Positions 36,699 to 49,944 of a stretch of 64,000 nucleotides of DNA are shown here, in pieces. The translations under genes and the position numbers were made by a program. Each line of letters begins with the position of its first letter. Positions within the stretch are counted from its first letter, which is position 1. The DNA is from Bolinopsis microptera (lineage: Eukaryota; Ctenophora; Tentaculata; Lobata; Bolinopsidae). Below the pieces are notes generated by a model that was given only the letters and a program-made list of their open reading frames with translations, ran no database searches and was not told the DNA's origin. The stretch lies in NCBI RefSeq assembly GCF_026151205.1, contig NC_087081.1:4645246-4709245 (forward strand), written 5' to 3'.

Positions 36699-38191
36699 GA
36701 TTTGATAATATAACTTGACTGATATTTTATGATATATGTTTTATATTTCGGTTTGATTTTATAAGATGGTCATATCTTAATATTATTATAATCCCTAGGG
36801 AGGGATGGCTTACGACGTTTATGATATGTCACTGCTTCAAGAGTTTTCTCACGACTAAAGACTCTCTAAAGGAATAAGAACGACTTAGAAGGGACTTGAT
36901 ACAAATATGAGACAATTGTGATATAATGTGTATTATGAACAATTTGATAACCATTTCATTCAATAAGTGTATTTCAATTAGATCCAAGAATGAGACTCAA
37001 TTAAACTCTATATAACATATACTTACCAAGATCAGAATAATACCAACCATTATACTAATCGTTTCTAACAACTGGTAGATGTTGGTTGACGTCAGAGCCT
37101 TTAATTTCACCAAAAACGTTCGTTGAATTAAAATGCACACCACGAATGTTTTGGTCGACGATCTTAATTTTGGTGCTGTTATATTATTGAAACTAAATAG
37201 CAGATAGTATTAAAGTTGGTACTGGTGTATTATGGGTATTGGGTACTGATATGCAGCGCTCGGTGCAGCTGGCCGGCTGGCGGCTAGTAAGATATGGGTA
37301 TTATTATATGGTATTACATAGTTGTATATACTATATATAATACTATATTATAGTATATATAGTATACTTTATAGTTGTATTGTATTATGTTGGTGTAGTG
37401 TGTACATCTGAAAGATCCTAATCAGTCGTACTCCAAATGTGATTAATCCCTGTTTGCCGCGTGTTGAACAGCAGGGATCACGACCCACAAAGGGCTAAGC
37501 ACACAAGGGATACGGTGCTTGACTAAAATCCAAGGCTAGACTATAATGAATAGCCAGATGTATGTAATGGCTACATTTATAGCTATATGATATACAGACT
37601 GTGCGAGATACATCCTATCGGGGCTGTATCTTACCAGTTTTACAACAGTGACTACACTATAACTGCTTTAGCAGGTTATAGCTTTGTGTTTCAAATATTA
37701 AAGTGAAATGTCCGTTGTTCATGGATTAAGATGTAATGAAAAGGGATCGAACCATCTTATTGGCGGTATGCTTCTGGGTCAGCAGTTTGGTATACAACCA
37801 CGGATTCCATGTTTTGGAAGAACCAGAAGATCAAAATAATCAACGATTGGAAATCAATTTGTTATCGATCATTTTCCAATGTACCATCCATTTCATTTTA
37901 GGAAAGGTTATATCATATTTGAAGACTGAGTACCTACGTTTTCCTGTGGGTACCTAACATCAGACTGAAAGGACCGAGTATATGGATATTTTAACTTAAG
38001 TGCAACAAATAATTAAATAATTTGGCAATTGTTTATTTATAATAGTAAATAGTCACCCAACATTATTTATTGCTTGTTTAATTTGTTTTTGTGCTTAATC
38101 TATGATTACTTGTATCTGAGACTCTGTGATTAAATTTATTTTGTTGATTATGATTTTGTGATTGCATAATTTATTGTAAATATAGTATATT
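36699..38191. other. intergenic with an AT-rich palindrome
   Basis: An imperfect palindrome of TATA/ATAGT units lies at about 37322-37369. A 73-codon frame at 37736-37957 begins MKRDRTILLAVCFWVSSLVY, resembling a signal peptide, but nothing else supports a gene. Confidence 0.35.
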
Positions 38192-38205
38192 GGGGGGGGG
38201 GGGGG
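38192..38205 (+). repeat. homopolymer G14 followed by GGACAT phrases
   Basis: Fourteen G. Downstream to about 38345 an imperfect GCGGACATT motif recurs several times. Confidence 0.8.
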
Positions 38206-39200
38206 TGACATGTCCGCCTATGTCCGTCCTGTACTTTTTGGATTCTATGAGACAAGCGGACATGTTTTTGGGATATTAGCGGACATTGACGGACATTGGC
38301 GGACTCGGACGGACATTGGTGAACATTAGCAGACAAACATTGTGAAAATGCCCTGACGCGACTCAAATTATACTATATACTGCTAATATCAAATTTTAAA
38401 CATTCTCTTTTTTTGTGTACACAAATAATTTCTCAAGAATTTTGTCCTTTTTGGCCTTTGAGTGACTTTTATGTGGCTTTTGATTGCCAAATGCAACATT
38501 TACGGGCAATTTTATAAACGACACCACTTTAAAATCGGGTTATTAACCCCAAAGTCATGTTTTAAAATGCAAGTTAATGACGTAAATGTTGATGTTTACT
38601 AATCAAATTTTGAAATGAGGAAAATTTTAAAAGGCTAGCAAGAAATTAACAGTACACTAAGCTAGAACTAAGAACTCTCTCGAACCGCAATCCCATAAAA
38701 ACTATAACAATCGCCATAATATAACTATGATAAGAATTATAATTATAAACATGATCAGACGAATGATGTCATGTGAAGGACGACTCAACAGTTGATATGA
38801 TCACTAAACGAGTGGGTGAGATTTTAAAATGGTACAAATAGCGACAGCTATTATTAGATCCTATTGTGTGAAGAAATCAGGCTATTGTTAGTGTATTAAC
38901 ATATATATTCCTATTATATGTGCGGTGACGGAGAGGAAACACTTAAGCGTATCATTTTGACTCATATCACTCTTTACACCATCCTCCACCATGAACAGTC
39001 ACTCTGATTTCACCCGGCAACCTTCCCCAGGGTTGCCACACCCCAGAGGTGGGCAGAGCATCTCAATGCTATCCTCTCGTGGGCTTTCTTGGCCCAGCCT
39101 CTCTTTTAATTTTAAAAAATATATATTGACACGGCACGCAAACATATCTATTTCAGATTATACTCTTAACTCTGCAGAGCAGGATCTATCTCGAGACTGA

Positions 39201-39203
<3 letters not shown>
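38206..39203. other. intergenic, nothing strong
   Basis: A GGCAACC / GGGTTGCC inverted pair sits near 39015-39040, and a 69-codon frame covers it. No gene recognised. Confidence 0.35.

Positions 39204-39232
<29 letters not shown>
39204..39232 (+). repeat. homopolymer C29
   Basis: Twenty-nine consecutive C, the longest homopolymer in the window. Confidence 0.93.
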
Positions 39233-39235
<3 letters not shown>

Positions 39236-41029
39236 CACGAGATGTCTGTATTTGTGTAAACACGAACCGCAGCCAGTTTTACATGAATTATTGAATTTGC
39301 TGAGACGGTTGAGAACATGTTAAAAAAAGGATCCCAGGTTTCCGTTTATTAAGTGCTCAGAAAGTTAACCAACATAACACCTGAATAAAGTATGCTACTA
39401 AATAAAATATTACGACACGCTAAACAAACAGTACTGCAAAGAACTGGCACCTCTACTGAACTTGGTGACACTTATACTGTCTCAGATGTCATCAACTTGC
39501 CAGACTCGTCAAATTCGTTAGACTCATCAAAGGAGTCTTGAAAGTTTACAAGTGGAACGATTCTATCATGGGGAACTGAAATACTGAGCGACATCTTATT
39601 ATTTTATCACGTACTCTCTTACATAAAGTTACATATCAAAATCTAAATCTTATAGTATTAACCGGTGTTAATGTTAAATGTTAAGGTCTAGTTATATCAT
39701 CGGAGTCTAGAGTGAAACTGACATGCTTTAGGAGGTACGTAATCCTAGCGACTTGTTGCTCCTTTTGATTATGTGACTTTAGACCCTGGAATTTGTTTCC
39801 CTTTGAATCAATCAAACTAGATGAATTGTTGTAAATACTGAGATCAAACTATCAATCTACAGGCTATCGTCAAACATGTTGCAACTTGCAAGACTTTAGA
39901 CCCTAACTGACGTTATCCACACCTTCCATTATAACCCAAATATAACCACCGACACAAATACAAACATAACCACAAACATAACCAAACAAAGGCTTTACCC
40001 GTGAACAATTATAAATATATAAAATAATTGCAGGATACTACTTAAGAACTAAACTACAAAATGCTCAAATAGACTGTAATGGTGTAATTAAAAGAATGAA
40101 CTAAAGGTAACAAGTGGAACTAATGACGTCCCCAGCTTTAAGTTTCACGAGTTTAATTCTCAGGGGACTAATTATAAAAATGAATAAGCAAAACTAATGA
40201 ACAATGAACATTAAGGTATATTACGTACATTGAATACCAACTTACTCTTATCTATAATAATTAGCTAATTACGTTTAATTGTACTACCCGTATAATTCAA
40301 TATAAGAGGCTGAACTATCCCTTGATCTTGCAAGGGCAAATCGCTTATAGACTATAATCACGAAACACCAAAATGCAAAATGATTCTAATGAATGTAAGA
40401 TTTTGAATACTCTCAGCAGTTTAAAACCGTATTAAATTGTTGTTATGTTTACCTTTACAGTGTAGTCCGCCCTTTACTGAAGAAAGAAGGGACACAATAT
40501 TTAAATATTATCATGCGACACGTAGCAGTTCAATCTTAACTCAATTCTACAACAAAAACTGAATATGCTAGAGTCACAACATCTGAGAAACTCCGCATAA
40601 TAAAACTACACCCGATAGGTCAAATTGTCAAACAATGCATACCAATGCAGCCTTTTCAAGAAGTGTGCAGACATACTTTTAGAAATTCCTCAGAAATCAT
40701 TAAATCCAATTTGAAACAATTAAGAATGCAGTGCAAAATAATGACAGCATATTACTATATTATTGAAATCAGCTCAATGAGACGATAAAATCCAACATGA
40801 TCATTCTCACATAATCCTAAAACACAACCTAAAAAGCCTCCGACAACCACAAGTCTGCTAATTGGCCAAGTATTTATATGATATCCGGGAAGTGGTAACA
40901 GTATTATACACTATACAGTATAACCTATACTGACCACGAACCCATATTAACTGCGGCTGCTCACCTCCAAGTCACATCCCATTTCTGTTTTTTCAACGTA
41001 CTTTCCAGTCCATCAACTGATATTATCAG
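39233..41029. other. intergenic, nothing recognised
   Basis: AT-rich; no gene, RNA or repeat supported. Confidence 0.4.
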
Positions 41030-41122
41030 GGATCTGAAAACATATCATCTTCCGCTCCGTGTTCTGAAACTAGTCTCAAACCCCGGAGCGGAAGATGTTT
41101 CTACAGACATGTTTTCAGATCC
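41030..41122. mobile_element. 93-bp foldback sequence
   Basis: GGATCTGAAAACAT at the left end and ATGTTTTCAGATCC at the right end are perfect inverted copies. Inside, CATCTTCCGCTCCG pairs with CGGAGCGGAAGATG. The whole unit can fold into one long stem, as solo MITE remnants do. Confidence 0.7.
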
Positions 41123-42405
41123 TTGACTAATGTACTCATTACATTTTCCCACGCCTGAAAACTATCTGCAACGAAGACAAATTGCAGCGCAAGCAAACGA
41201 TATGGTCGGCCCAGTCAAATGATTAATAACTCCAAACATTAGTTGTTTTGGAGCCCGGTGTGTGACTGTGAGACACCGCGAGTGTTGAACAACAAAAAAT
41301 GGCCAATAACTTAATAAAAATTATGTCTTTAGGCCCCCTTTTGTTTCAGTGTTGAACTATAACCTTTTCAATGCGGCTGGCTGGATAATGGAAATGAGAC
41401 CACCAGATGGATGGCGGCTTTTTAATTATCTGTAATTATGTTTAACTATACAATTGTGCACAAAGAAAATGCAAGTTGGTTTTTATAATAATATAAGGTT
41501 TATTCACTATGAGACGGTAGGAGGAAGATAAAAGACGAGTGGACAACAAAAGTACCAGCAAAAGAATGCAAAATTAAACGAGCCATAAGAACGAACAAAG
41601 AATCAACTAATAAGCCACCAGGAGACAAAAAAACAAGCACTGAAATGCACAAAGAACCGACGACTGTTGCCCTGACAAGAACTTACCTGCAAATTTTAGA
41701 CCTAGCTTAATCACAACATTCCCCAGTACAGCCTTGAACTTGTCCTGACAAAAGAAGGTAGGACAACTCGCATGCCTCTGTCGGGCCGTTTGCCGAACAG
41801 ATCACGCGACCTGGTCGGCTTGCCGCTTGGTCACGTGAGCTAACCAGGCTACATATCCCAACTAATATTAATAGTCCAGTGTTGTTTAGACTTACTGCTG
41901 AGTGCTGGGTAGCGCATTCCTGTGATGAACGGAGGAATAGTTGGGCTGGACAAAGCATTCTCTAGACAGATGGACAAGTCTGCGGTGGTGCTCTGGTGCT
42001 CTATTGTTACCTTAGACGTGGCGATAGTGTTTTGGTTGTCTTGAGAATTAGTTCAGTTGTCGTTTAGCGACTATGGGGATTAGACGGTCATGGATTGTCG
42101 GAAACATGTGATAAAATGTATAAATAGCTATAAATATGTATAAACATGACGCATAAATACGTAATAAAATGTTTACTTGGTCCACTAATGACTCCACAAT
42201 CCACCACTATGAGCTGGTAAAATAAATTGCATCATTTTCGAAAGCTTCCAAAGTTCCAAACAAAATCTTTAACGTTCAAATTGTATTTTTCCTGATAGAA
42301 ATACAAGTGTACGAGAAATCTATAAATAGAACGATCTTGCAACTTAACTTCTCAATATAATAACGTCTTGCTAGCTTATCATATTCTTTGTTACAGCGGA
42401 CATAT
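41123..42405. other. intergenic, nothing strong
   Basis: No recognisable gene. An 83-codon minus frame (41707-41958) has no motif. Confidence 0.4.
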
Positions 42406-42407
42406 AT

Positions 42408-43530
42408 ATTATTATTATTATCTAACTTTTAAAACAATCTCGAAATAGTAAAGAAACATCTTAAGAGACTGATAAGTGCCCAAAAAAACATAACAGTTCT
42501 CTGAAAAATAAAGGTTCATTATGAGGTAAATAATTTTCTCCACAAAACTCTGTTAGAGGCAGTAGCCCTAAGATCATAAAGATCATTAATATCACGTAAT
42601 GGTAGGTTTCTTTTATTCAAATCATTTATAATAAACTTTAAAAGATTACTTTGGTGTCGACCAACACGTCCTTTCATGGTACATAACGCATTAACAGCAA
42701 ATTGAAGAGCTCTCTGAGCTGGTGATGAGCAGTCACTGCGAAGGATATGTCCAAGCATTTTCCAGCGAGCATATGTCACTCGCTCTGACAACGGTGTTAC
42801 ACCACAGCGTTCATAGAGTGCTTTATTACTGATAATAATGGGATAAGTCATCTTCAATATTTGACGCAGGTGTCTTCTATGACATGCATCAAGTTTGTCA
42901 AATAGGTTCTGAGGGGTAGCCCAGCTATTGCAGTTATAGAGCATAACAGATGTAACGTATGCTTCGTATATCTTAATCTTGGTCTTCAGATTAATCTTAG
43001 ATCCTTGCATCCAAACTTTCTTGTATTTTTCGAATGCAACATTTCCAAGGATTATACGATGCTGTATGTCTTCTTTACTACATAGCTTAGAGCCTAGGGA
43101 CACACACTTCCTCCAAGGTTCTCTATTTCTTAGCGGTTCTCCTTTTTCGTCCTTCTCACTACTTCCAGCCAGATAACACTTTACAAACTCGGTTTTAGAT
43201 TCATTTACAAACAAATTCCATTCTGAGAGAATTTCCTTGCAAATTGGAAGGAGCTGGTGTAACGAATCCTCATCCTCATCAGCAAAGTCCACATCATCAG
43301 CATATTCCCATTCTAAAGGAAGGGAGCTTTCAGATATGGGGGGATTTGGGCGTAGATGTATAACAACAACTCTAAGGTGGTAGAGTGCTCCAGCTAGGTA
43401 CATGGTAAAAAGCGAGCCAGACAAACAGTCACCTTGAAAGGCTCCTATTGTGACTTCGAACTCTTCGAACATATATAAGACATATATAAAGCTAAAAATA
43501 AAGAAATAACATGAAATTATAGCATCCTTT
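42408..43530 (-). mobile_element. 5'-truncated non-LTR retrotransposon (LINE)
   Basis: The minus strand carries the C-terminal half of a LINE polymerase followed by about 100 bp of 3' sequence and a (TAA)n tail at about 42408-42420, the end structure typical of target-primed insertions with simple-repeat tails. The 5' end is lost within the RT fingers. Confidence 0.85.
42519..43472 (-). pseudogene. LINE reverse transcriptase, C-terminal fragment
   Basis: A 317-residue open frame. The palm block reads GAFQGDCLSGSLF at residues 10-22, where non-LTR enzymes usually have QGD-x-LSP-x-LF, so a proline is changed. The catalytic YADD box is at residues 57-60 (about 43304-43293) and intact. The thumb and C-terminal region follow, with SVMLYNCNSWA and ARWKMLGHILR, phrases typical of RTE/CR1-like elements of invertebrates. 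The frame stays open a few codons upstream of the first ATG but RT fingers and endonuclease are missing, so this is a dead copy. It is uninterrupted over 950 bp, implying a fairly recent insertion. The clade is not certain. Confidence 0.88.
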
Positions 43531-43735
43531 TCTGACCCTAGATATTTTCATTTTTCCGGCCTAATTATTTGTAGCCTTTTTAATGCACAACGGTTGCTCA
43601 TTAAAAGTGCACTTTTACAACAAATATAAGTGAACCTGGAGCTGTAGCGGGAGGCAAACAGTACGTTTGCACCCAAAATCATCAGGATATTGCCAGGAAT
43701 GAGCGCAGAAAAAGCATTTCCATCCATCCACTCGA
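43531..43735. other. short spacer
   Basis: Nothing recognised between the LINE and the E-box array. Confidence 0.4.
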
Positions 43736-44196
43736 GTAATCACGTGGGTAATGACGTGGGTAATAACGTGGGTAATAACGTGGGTAATAACGTGGGTAAT
43801 CACGTGGGTAATAACGTGGGTAATAACGTGGGTAATAACGTGGGTAATAACGTGGGTAATCACGTGGGTAATCACGTGGGTAATCACGTGGGTAATAACG
43901 TGGGTAATCACGTGGGCAATCACGTGGGTAATCACGTGGGTAATAACGTGGGTAATCACGTGGGTAATCACGTGGGTAATAACGTGGGTAATCACGTGGG
44001 TAATCACGTGGGTAATCACGTGGGTAATAACGTGGGTAATCACGTGGGTAATCACGTGGGTAATCACGTGGGTAATCACGTGGGTAATCACGTGGGTAAT
44101 CACGTGGTTAATCACGTGGTTAATCACGTGGTTAATCACGTGGTTAATCACGTGGGTAATAACGTGGGTAATAACGTGGGTAATCACGTGGGTAAT
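43736..44196 (+). repeat. 12-bp array with E-box in many units, about 38 copies
   Basis: The unit is GTGGGTAATCAC, alternating with GTGGGTAATAAC and, near 44105-44150, GTGGTTAATCAC. Wherever a CAC-ending unit meets the next, the palindrome CACGTG is formed; roughly two dozen are present. Open frames over the array (up to 223 codons) are artefacts. Confidence 0.96.
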
Positions 44197-45603
44197 CTCA
44201 CTAATCATGTGTTCGCACAAATGATGTCCGCTGATAGAGGGGAGCTGACTGACCAGTGAGGTTGTAGTGTTAGTCATGGAAAACAATATGAATCCACTGT
44301 TGATAGATCTGGATGCTTGCAGTGAACCAGCGATTAACTAGTCAGCTTCCAGTATTGTCCAATCGAAATTACTTTCGATTGTCAAAACAAAATTGTTTCA
44401 CCTCCCCAACAGTATTCAGATTCCAGATACATATTAAGATATTAGGACGCAATAAAACTACCGGACCACGGTGTATGGGGACTTGCCACCCCATGGCAAC
44501 ATTAAAATATATCGACTCTGTTACATCGTTTCCTGTTAATATAAAACTCCGTTACAGATTGAACTGGGATCTGGCAGTACTACACCTTAGTTCAATAAAA
44601 TATGATAAAGTACAATATATAGCTAGACTTAAGTAAAATATACAGTTCGCCCAACCTTTAGAAATTTTGCACAGAACTGAATTATCTTTTGTAATTATGA
44701 ATTACCTCAATAACCCTGGGTGAAACTAAGCAGCAAATGAACTCTACCACACTCCGCAGCAATGAATAATCCGCATGCAGTTTTATTTTAAGTATCTGGT
44801 ATAGTACGTGCAGCTAGCATATTAATATTAAAAGCAAGATATATTATAATATTCAAAATCTGATCATAAAGAACATATTATACTAAACTATGAAGATAGA
44901 CGGTCTAGACGTATTATAGCCTGGCTGATATCTAAACCAATGATATACTCCATTTCATTTTAATTCCCTAAATTTAGAGCGTCCTTAATACTTAAATATG
45001 TAAAAGCTATATGGTTCACTGAACTTATAGTTATCATAAAAATCTAATTATGGCCAATGCATAGAATTATATAGATAGTCCACAGAGGGAACGATCCCCG
45101 AGGTTACTGCCCAAAATGCGATTACACCCATCAGATCCGCTCAGATAAGCTTTAGTTAATTCCTTAGAAAGATACAAAACCAGTCATCTAAAAGGTTCTA
45201 CGGTCATCGACCATAATGTTCTAGTGGGCCTATATAGCTGGAGGACGTATGTGATACCGTTGTCCAAAAGCGATCCCTGACAAACCAACCTAAAGTACCT
45301 AAAGTAAGTACCTCACCTGCAACTCATACTGTAATATTAGTTATGTATCATTTCTTGAAAATATAAGCGCCAAATCGGGCATACGTAATCCTGTAATCGA
45401 TCCCCCGACACCCCAAGTGACACCTGGTAAACACACTAAACTCAGAGGCTGTATGTTCATTTTGATGGTATTCTGTTGGAATTTTGATGGTATTCTGTTG
45501 GAATGCTGTATATAATAACTTAGTAGTTCAGAAAAGCGGGGAGAGTTAACGATATGAAGATGTCACGTGGCATAAATATGGGTAATAAGACGCTGTAGTG
45601 AAA
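44197..45603. other. intergenic, small duplication only
   Basis: TTTTGATGGTATTCTGTTGG occurs twice in tandem at about 45458-45502. A 107-codon frame (44313-44636) has no recognised motif. Confidence 0.4.
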
Positions 45604-45770
45604 ACTATAGTGCAAATAGTGCAAATAGTGCAAATAGTGCAAATAGTGCAAATAGTGCAAATAGTGAAAATAGTGCAAATAGTGTAAATAGTGCAAATAG
45701 TGCAAATAGTGCAAATAGTGCAAATAGTGCAAATAGTGCAAATAGTGCAAATAGTGCAAATAGTGCAAAT
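45604..45770 (+). repeat. 9-bp array, about 19 copies
   Basis: The unit is GTGCAAATA, with single variants GTGAAAATA and GTGTAAATA. Confidence 0.96.
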
Positions 45771-46056
45771 TCAAAGATTAACATGATCACCAAACGTCAG
45801 ATAGATGGCTACAACTAGGCGCTCTTAAGTTTGTCGGTAATCATGTACTTATCAAGTTATTAATCGAGGTATAACTTACATTATTATTATATCACATGAT
45901 ATTATCCCAAATATAATAAGTTACAAAAGAACAAACGCTCGCACGTTGTATCAATCTCACAATTACTACTAACAATTATTATAACAATAGTATAATGGTG
46001 TTATGGCTATTGGCTAACCGCTAATGACTTCCGTGCTAATCCGCCAGTAATTTAGG

Positions 46057-46124
46057 AAAGATAATTACGTTATATTATTTGAATCCTGGTATCAGGATTC
46101 AAATAATATAACGTAATTATCTTT
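46057..46124. repeat. perfect 32-bp hairpin with 4-nt loop
   Basis: Arms 46057-46088 and 46093-46124 are exactly complementary around GTAT. Pairing stops at a G:G mismatch outside. It is the longest perfect short-loop hairpin seen in the window. Confidence 0.93.
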
Positions 46125-47499
46125 GTTAAATTACTCGCTGATATCATTAAATTGTGCTTAATTAGACGTTTTTATAAGATATAAGAACCTTCTGTTCTAA
46201 TCTGTCTGTAATTTAACCCAGATAACTAAGTGATATATAATTTTACTTAATACTTATCTTAATTCAAAATTGTGTTAAATTATTTATTTTGTGCTAAATT
46301 GTTTAATATTTTACGGTCAACTTGTAAAAAGGTGAGTGCAAAAAGGGAAAAGACCTAATAAGACCTTTTGATACAAGAGAAACGCCATTCTTGGACAAGA
46401 GGAGCATTAGGCTCAACAAAACATCTTCTAAAACACATTTCTTAATTCTCAAGAAATATGATTAACAAACCGTGCTATAAAACACATATTTCTCAATTCT
46501 TAAGAAATATGATAAGAATACGTGTTACAAAACACATATTAACTCACGCGTAATTAAGAAACATAGTCAGTAGTCACTAAAACGTGCCCAGCAGAATCAG
46601 TGGAGGCGAACATATTTAAAGCAGATTCCTAAGAGTTGAATGGAATGATTAATTTCGAGCTGTAATTTTATCTGCATACTTCAGCCGAATAATACAGTTT
46701 AACTACTCACAACTTACTGACAGTAACAGGTAACCGTTAGTAATGCTGGACAAATATAGCTATTTCGTACAGAACAAGTAATACCAGAGTTACAATTCAT
46801 TGAATGGAAGAAAATCTGTGGAAACAGGAAATAATTCCTTCTTGGATCATATTTTTGAATAAAACTAATATGAATAAATGAGTTTGCCAACTCTATGCGT
46901 GATTTCCTTCGCAGCTAAAAATGTTAAACACACGACTTATTTGCTTGACTTAAGGCGGCTTCAGAGTCAAAAAGAAAAAAGGCTCTACGAATACATGGTG
47001 AAGAAGCACTAAAAGCAGCTAATCACAGAGAAATAAACTGTTACTAAGTTTTAAGAGGTTTCCACAAAGCACCACATTATCATTTTAAAAGTTATCTTTA
47101 TTTACCGCAGGTGGTGATTGGCAAGGAAAATGTCATCTAACAAAACCAGGCGGACTATGAATGAAGTTATCGGTAAACTCAGACTACTGCAGGTCTCAGA
47201 CTTGTCAAGTCTGCAGACTTCAACGTTTACAACTGTGTTTACACTGTTACAGTCATCGAGTTAAAAGTTGGCTGTTCAATCGGACTTTCCTTTTTCATAA
47301 ACCGAACTGAGCGGTTACCAAAATCATGGTGGTAATAAAACAAGTGGCAATCATACAGGGTGGTACTCTTTTCAACAAGGATAGGGAGAAGGGAAAATAT
47401 ATAAAGGGAGTGTGTCTTTTTTATAAGCAATTCAGGAACCAGAAATCAGAAATCAGGAAAATAAATCAAATATAGTTGGTCGTAGTTTGGAGGGAGCTG
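46125..47499. other. intergenic with a local duplication
   Basis: A segment of about 60 bp around AAGAAATATGATTAACAAAC is duplicated at about 46430-46490 and 46490-46545. No gene recognised. Confidence 0.4.
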
Positions 47500-47640
47500 C
47501 CCCCCCCCCCCCCCCCCCCCTTATGTCGGGCACTTGCCATCACCCTAGAAATTAATAAGCATTTCAGGAACCAGAACAATGTTCCAAGAAACACAGCACA
47601 CTTACTCCGAGAGAAATCAGGAAAATAAATCAAAGCAGAA
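47430..47640. repeat. direct repeats flanking a C21 run
   Basis: TTCAGGAACCAGAA occurs at about 47430 and 47563, and ATCAGGAAAATAAATCAAA at about 47453 and 47617. The poly-C run (47500-47520) lies between them. Confidence 0.75.
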
Positions 47641-49944
47641 GCACGCTGCTCACTTGACGTGGTTGAAGTGAGCAGCATGTTTCAATAAAGCAGCTAGCCG
47701 TCACGTGACAGGGAGGTAGTTTAATAAGACGGGGAGAGTGATGGTAGAGACCGTGTTTCCTTATTAGGTTAAACGGAGCAGAGATCCTCTAAATAATAAC
47801 AGTCTATACTGAGGAATTAGCGGGGGTTGATAGGTATTATGCTCCACCTGTACTAAGTAAAACGAACTGTTCTGAGGAAATTGAGAAAGTTTGGGGATAA
47901 GATGGATAAATCTGTTCTGATATCTGTTCTGATTAAAATCAAGATATATTGGTATATTCCCCTATCAAATAAAATAGATAAATCTATTCTGATGAATCTG
48001 TTCTGATTAAAATCAAGATAGATTGGTATATTCCCGATCAAATAAACGGTTGAATCTGTTCTGACGAATCTGTTCTGATGAAAGACATGGAACATGGAAA
48101 CGGGGAATTATAGCACTTGTTTCGAGTAGAACCCCCAACCACTTCTCTTTTAATTCTGTAGTTTCGTGGCCATCCTTACCATTGTAAAATAGACACCAGA
48201 CCAGAATCAAGCTCCATGAAAAAGTCAGCCCATGCCTCTATTTAGAGGTATCTATTTAAAGGTCTCCATTTAAAGGTTGTTATTTAAAGGTCTCCATTTA
48301 AAGGTCTCCATTTAAAGGTTACTATTTAAAGGTCTCTATTCAGAAATCAACAAACAAAGCACTCAAACCGCACGCAAATGGTAAGAGTACTAGCTCTCAT
48401 TTGATAACTCATATTTATAATATCAACATCTTCCCGTGACTTCTGCCAATAATAGAGACGCGCGGCGTGACAATAATCATAATTGCCACTCACATGTCTA
48501 TAATACACTCTTCATTTTCTGCCCTCTTCAGTGCTCAGCTGATAAAAACTTCTTGGTAATTGTATTGGGTACGTGTGAGGCCGTCGTGCCCATAGTGTCA
48601 TATCATTCGATACTCTTTAAGGGGAGATCTATTGGCTGTTTCCATTATCTACCTGAATGTGCACCCTTAACGATACCCTGGAGCACCATTAGAACCAAAT
48701 TATAAAGAGTACTGTTTGAGGAAACATGTTTGGGAAATCCTTTCTTTTGTCATCTTCTTCTTTTAAGTTCTTAAATATATTGGTGAAACAGATATCAGTC
48801 TAGGTCCTGAATGTTATGGAACAGTGTATCTTTTCGGTAGCCACAGATTAGTCCCAATTATGTAGATTAGTCCCACATTATGTATGCGTATAATAAAGTG
48901 GTCTTCCAAAATCACAAATCCACCGAAAAGTGGTACAGGGTCAAACCATGCAAACAAACATTAACAAGAAAATGAGCGCAAAATATAGCTGGTTGCTCGT
49001 TCATGAATTAATCTACAGATGTTTGAAACCATTCCGATGTATCGTGAACACCCTGTAATATCTGTATCATAACAATGGATAGATTAAAAATAACAAATAA
49101 AACCAGCAGACTATCTGTACACTATCGGCTATAAACGCAGAATCGTTCAACAACCCTCACATCAAAGGGTCACCCAATAAAAGGCTTATCCACCGTGTGG
49201 CCCTATTACTTACAATATATCATTGGTGGCTTTTATTAATATCGCGAGCGATATGTTACATTTTAAGTTACCGAGGTTATACACTAATTGTCCTCTCAAT
49301 ATAGCGTTGGTTTACCGAAACCAGCATATTCAATGATGAGAATTTCTAAAATTTGTTGAATCGTTTGCCCTCATATATCATGATAATAATAATTGTTTCT
49401 GCTTTAAATTCTGAGAGCTGTCCAACACGGGGGAAATTTACTTTCCGTGGAACGAATAACCAACCGAGCACCGAGATTGAGAAGCCGTGCTCTGTTCCTT
49501 TAACTTAAATATAGTATAGAGAAGCCAATTTACTTAAATACACAAAGATGAAAGAAGCACGTCTAATCAGATTGGTTTTACGATACATCAACACATCGGT
49601 TGGCTTCAAGGCCTTCAAAATATAAGAGCACATATTGAGACGGTTTTGTGCCCCTGTAGATCTCTAATAGTGTTGGGATTTGGGTGATAGATGAGAATAT
49701 TCTAGATCAAGATGAGTGCAAGATGACCATTTTAAACTTTAAAATTTAAAGTGCGATGTGAGTATATAATATACTGTATAATTTACATTAATGAACAAAA
49801 CTTTTCATCACTAGGCAACGTCAGGTTTAACCAAACTCGGATAAATCACAATATTTACTAAATGATTTAGCTGACTCAATAGCCATGTGGTAACATATAT
49901 TAATAACCAACAATTTTATAAGAAAGAATTTTTTAACAACAAGA
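47641..49944. other. intergenic, local repeats only
   Basis: A segment of about 85 bp (TCTGTTCTGATTAAAATCAA) is duplicated at about 47915-48000 and 47995-48080. A 15-bp unit near ATTTAAAGGTCTCC recurs at 48240-48335. A pyrimidine tract ending CTCTTCAG precedes 48531 like a splice acceptor, but no exon is recognised. Confidence 0.4.

Noticed and set aside
37736-37957. 73-codon secreted peptide
   Set aside because: Signal-peptide-like start only; the rest is AT-driven and has no cysteine pattern or splice support.
43615-44286. 223-codon minus frame and two plus frames
   Set aside because: 12-bp array translated in several registers.
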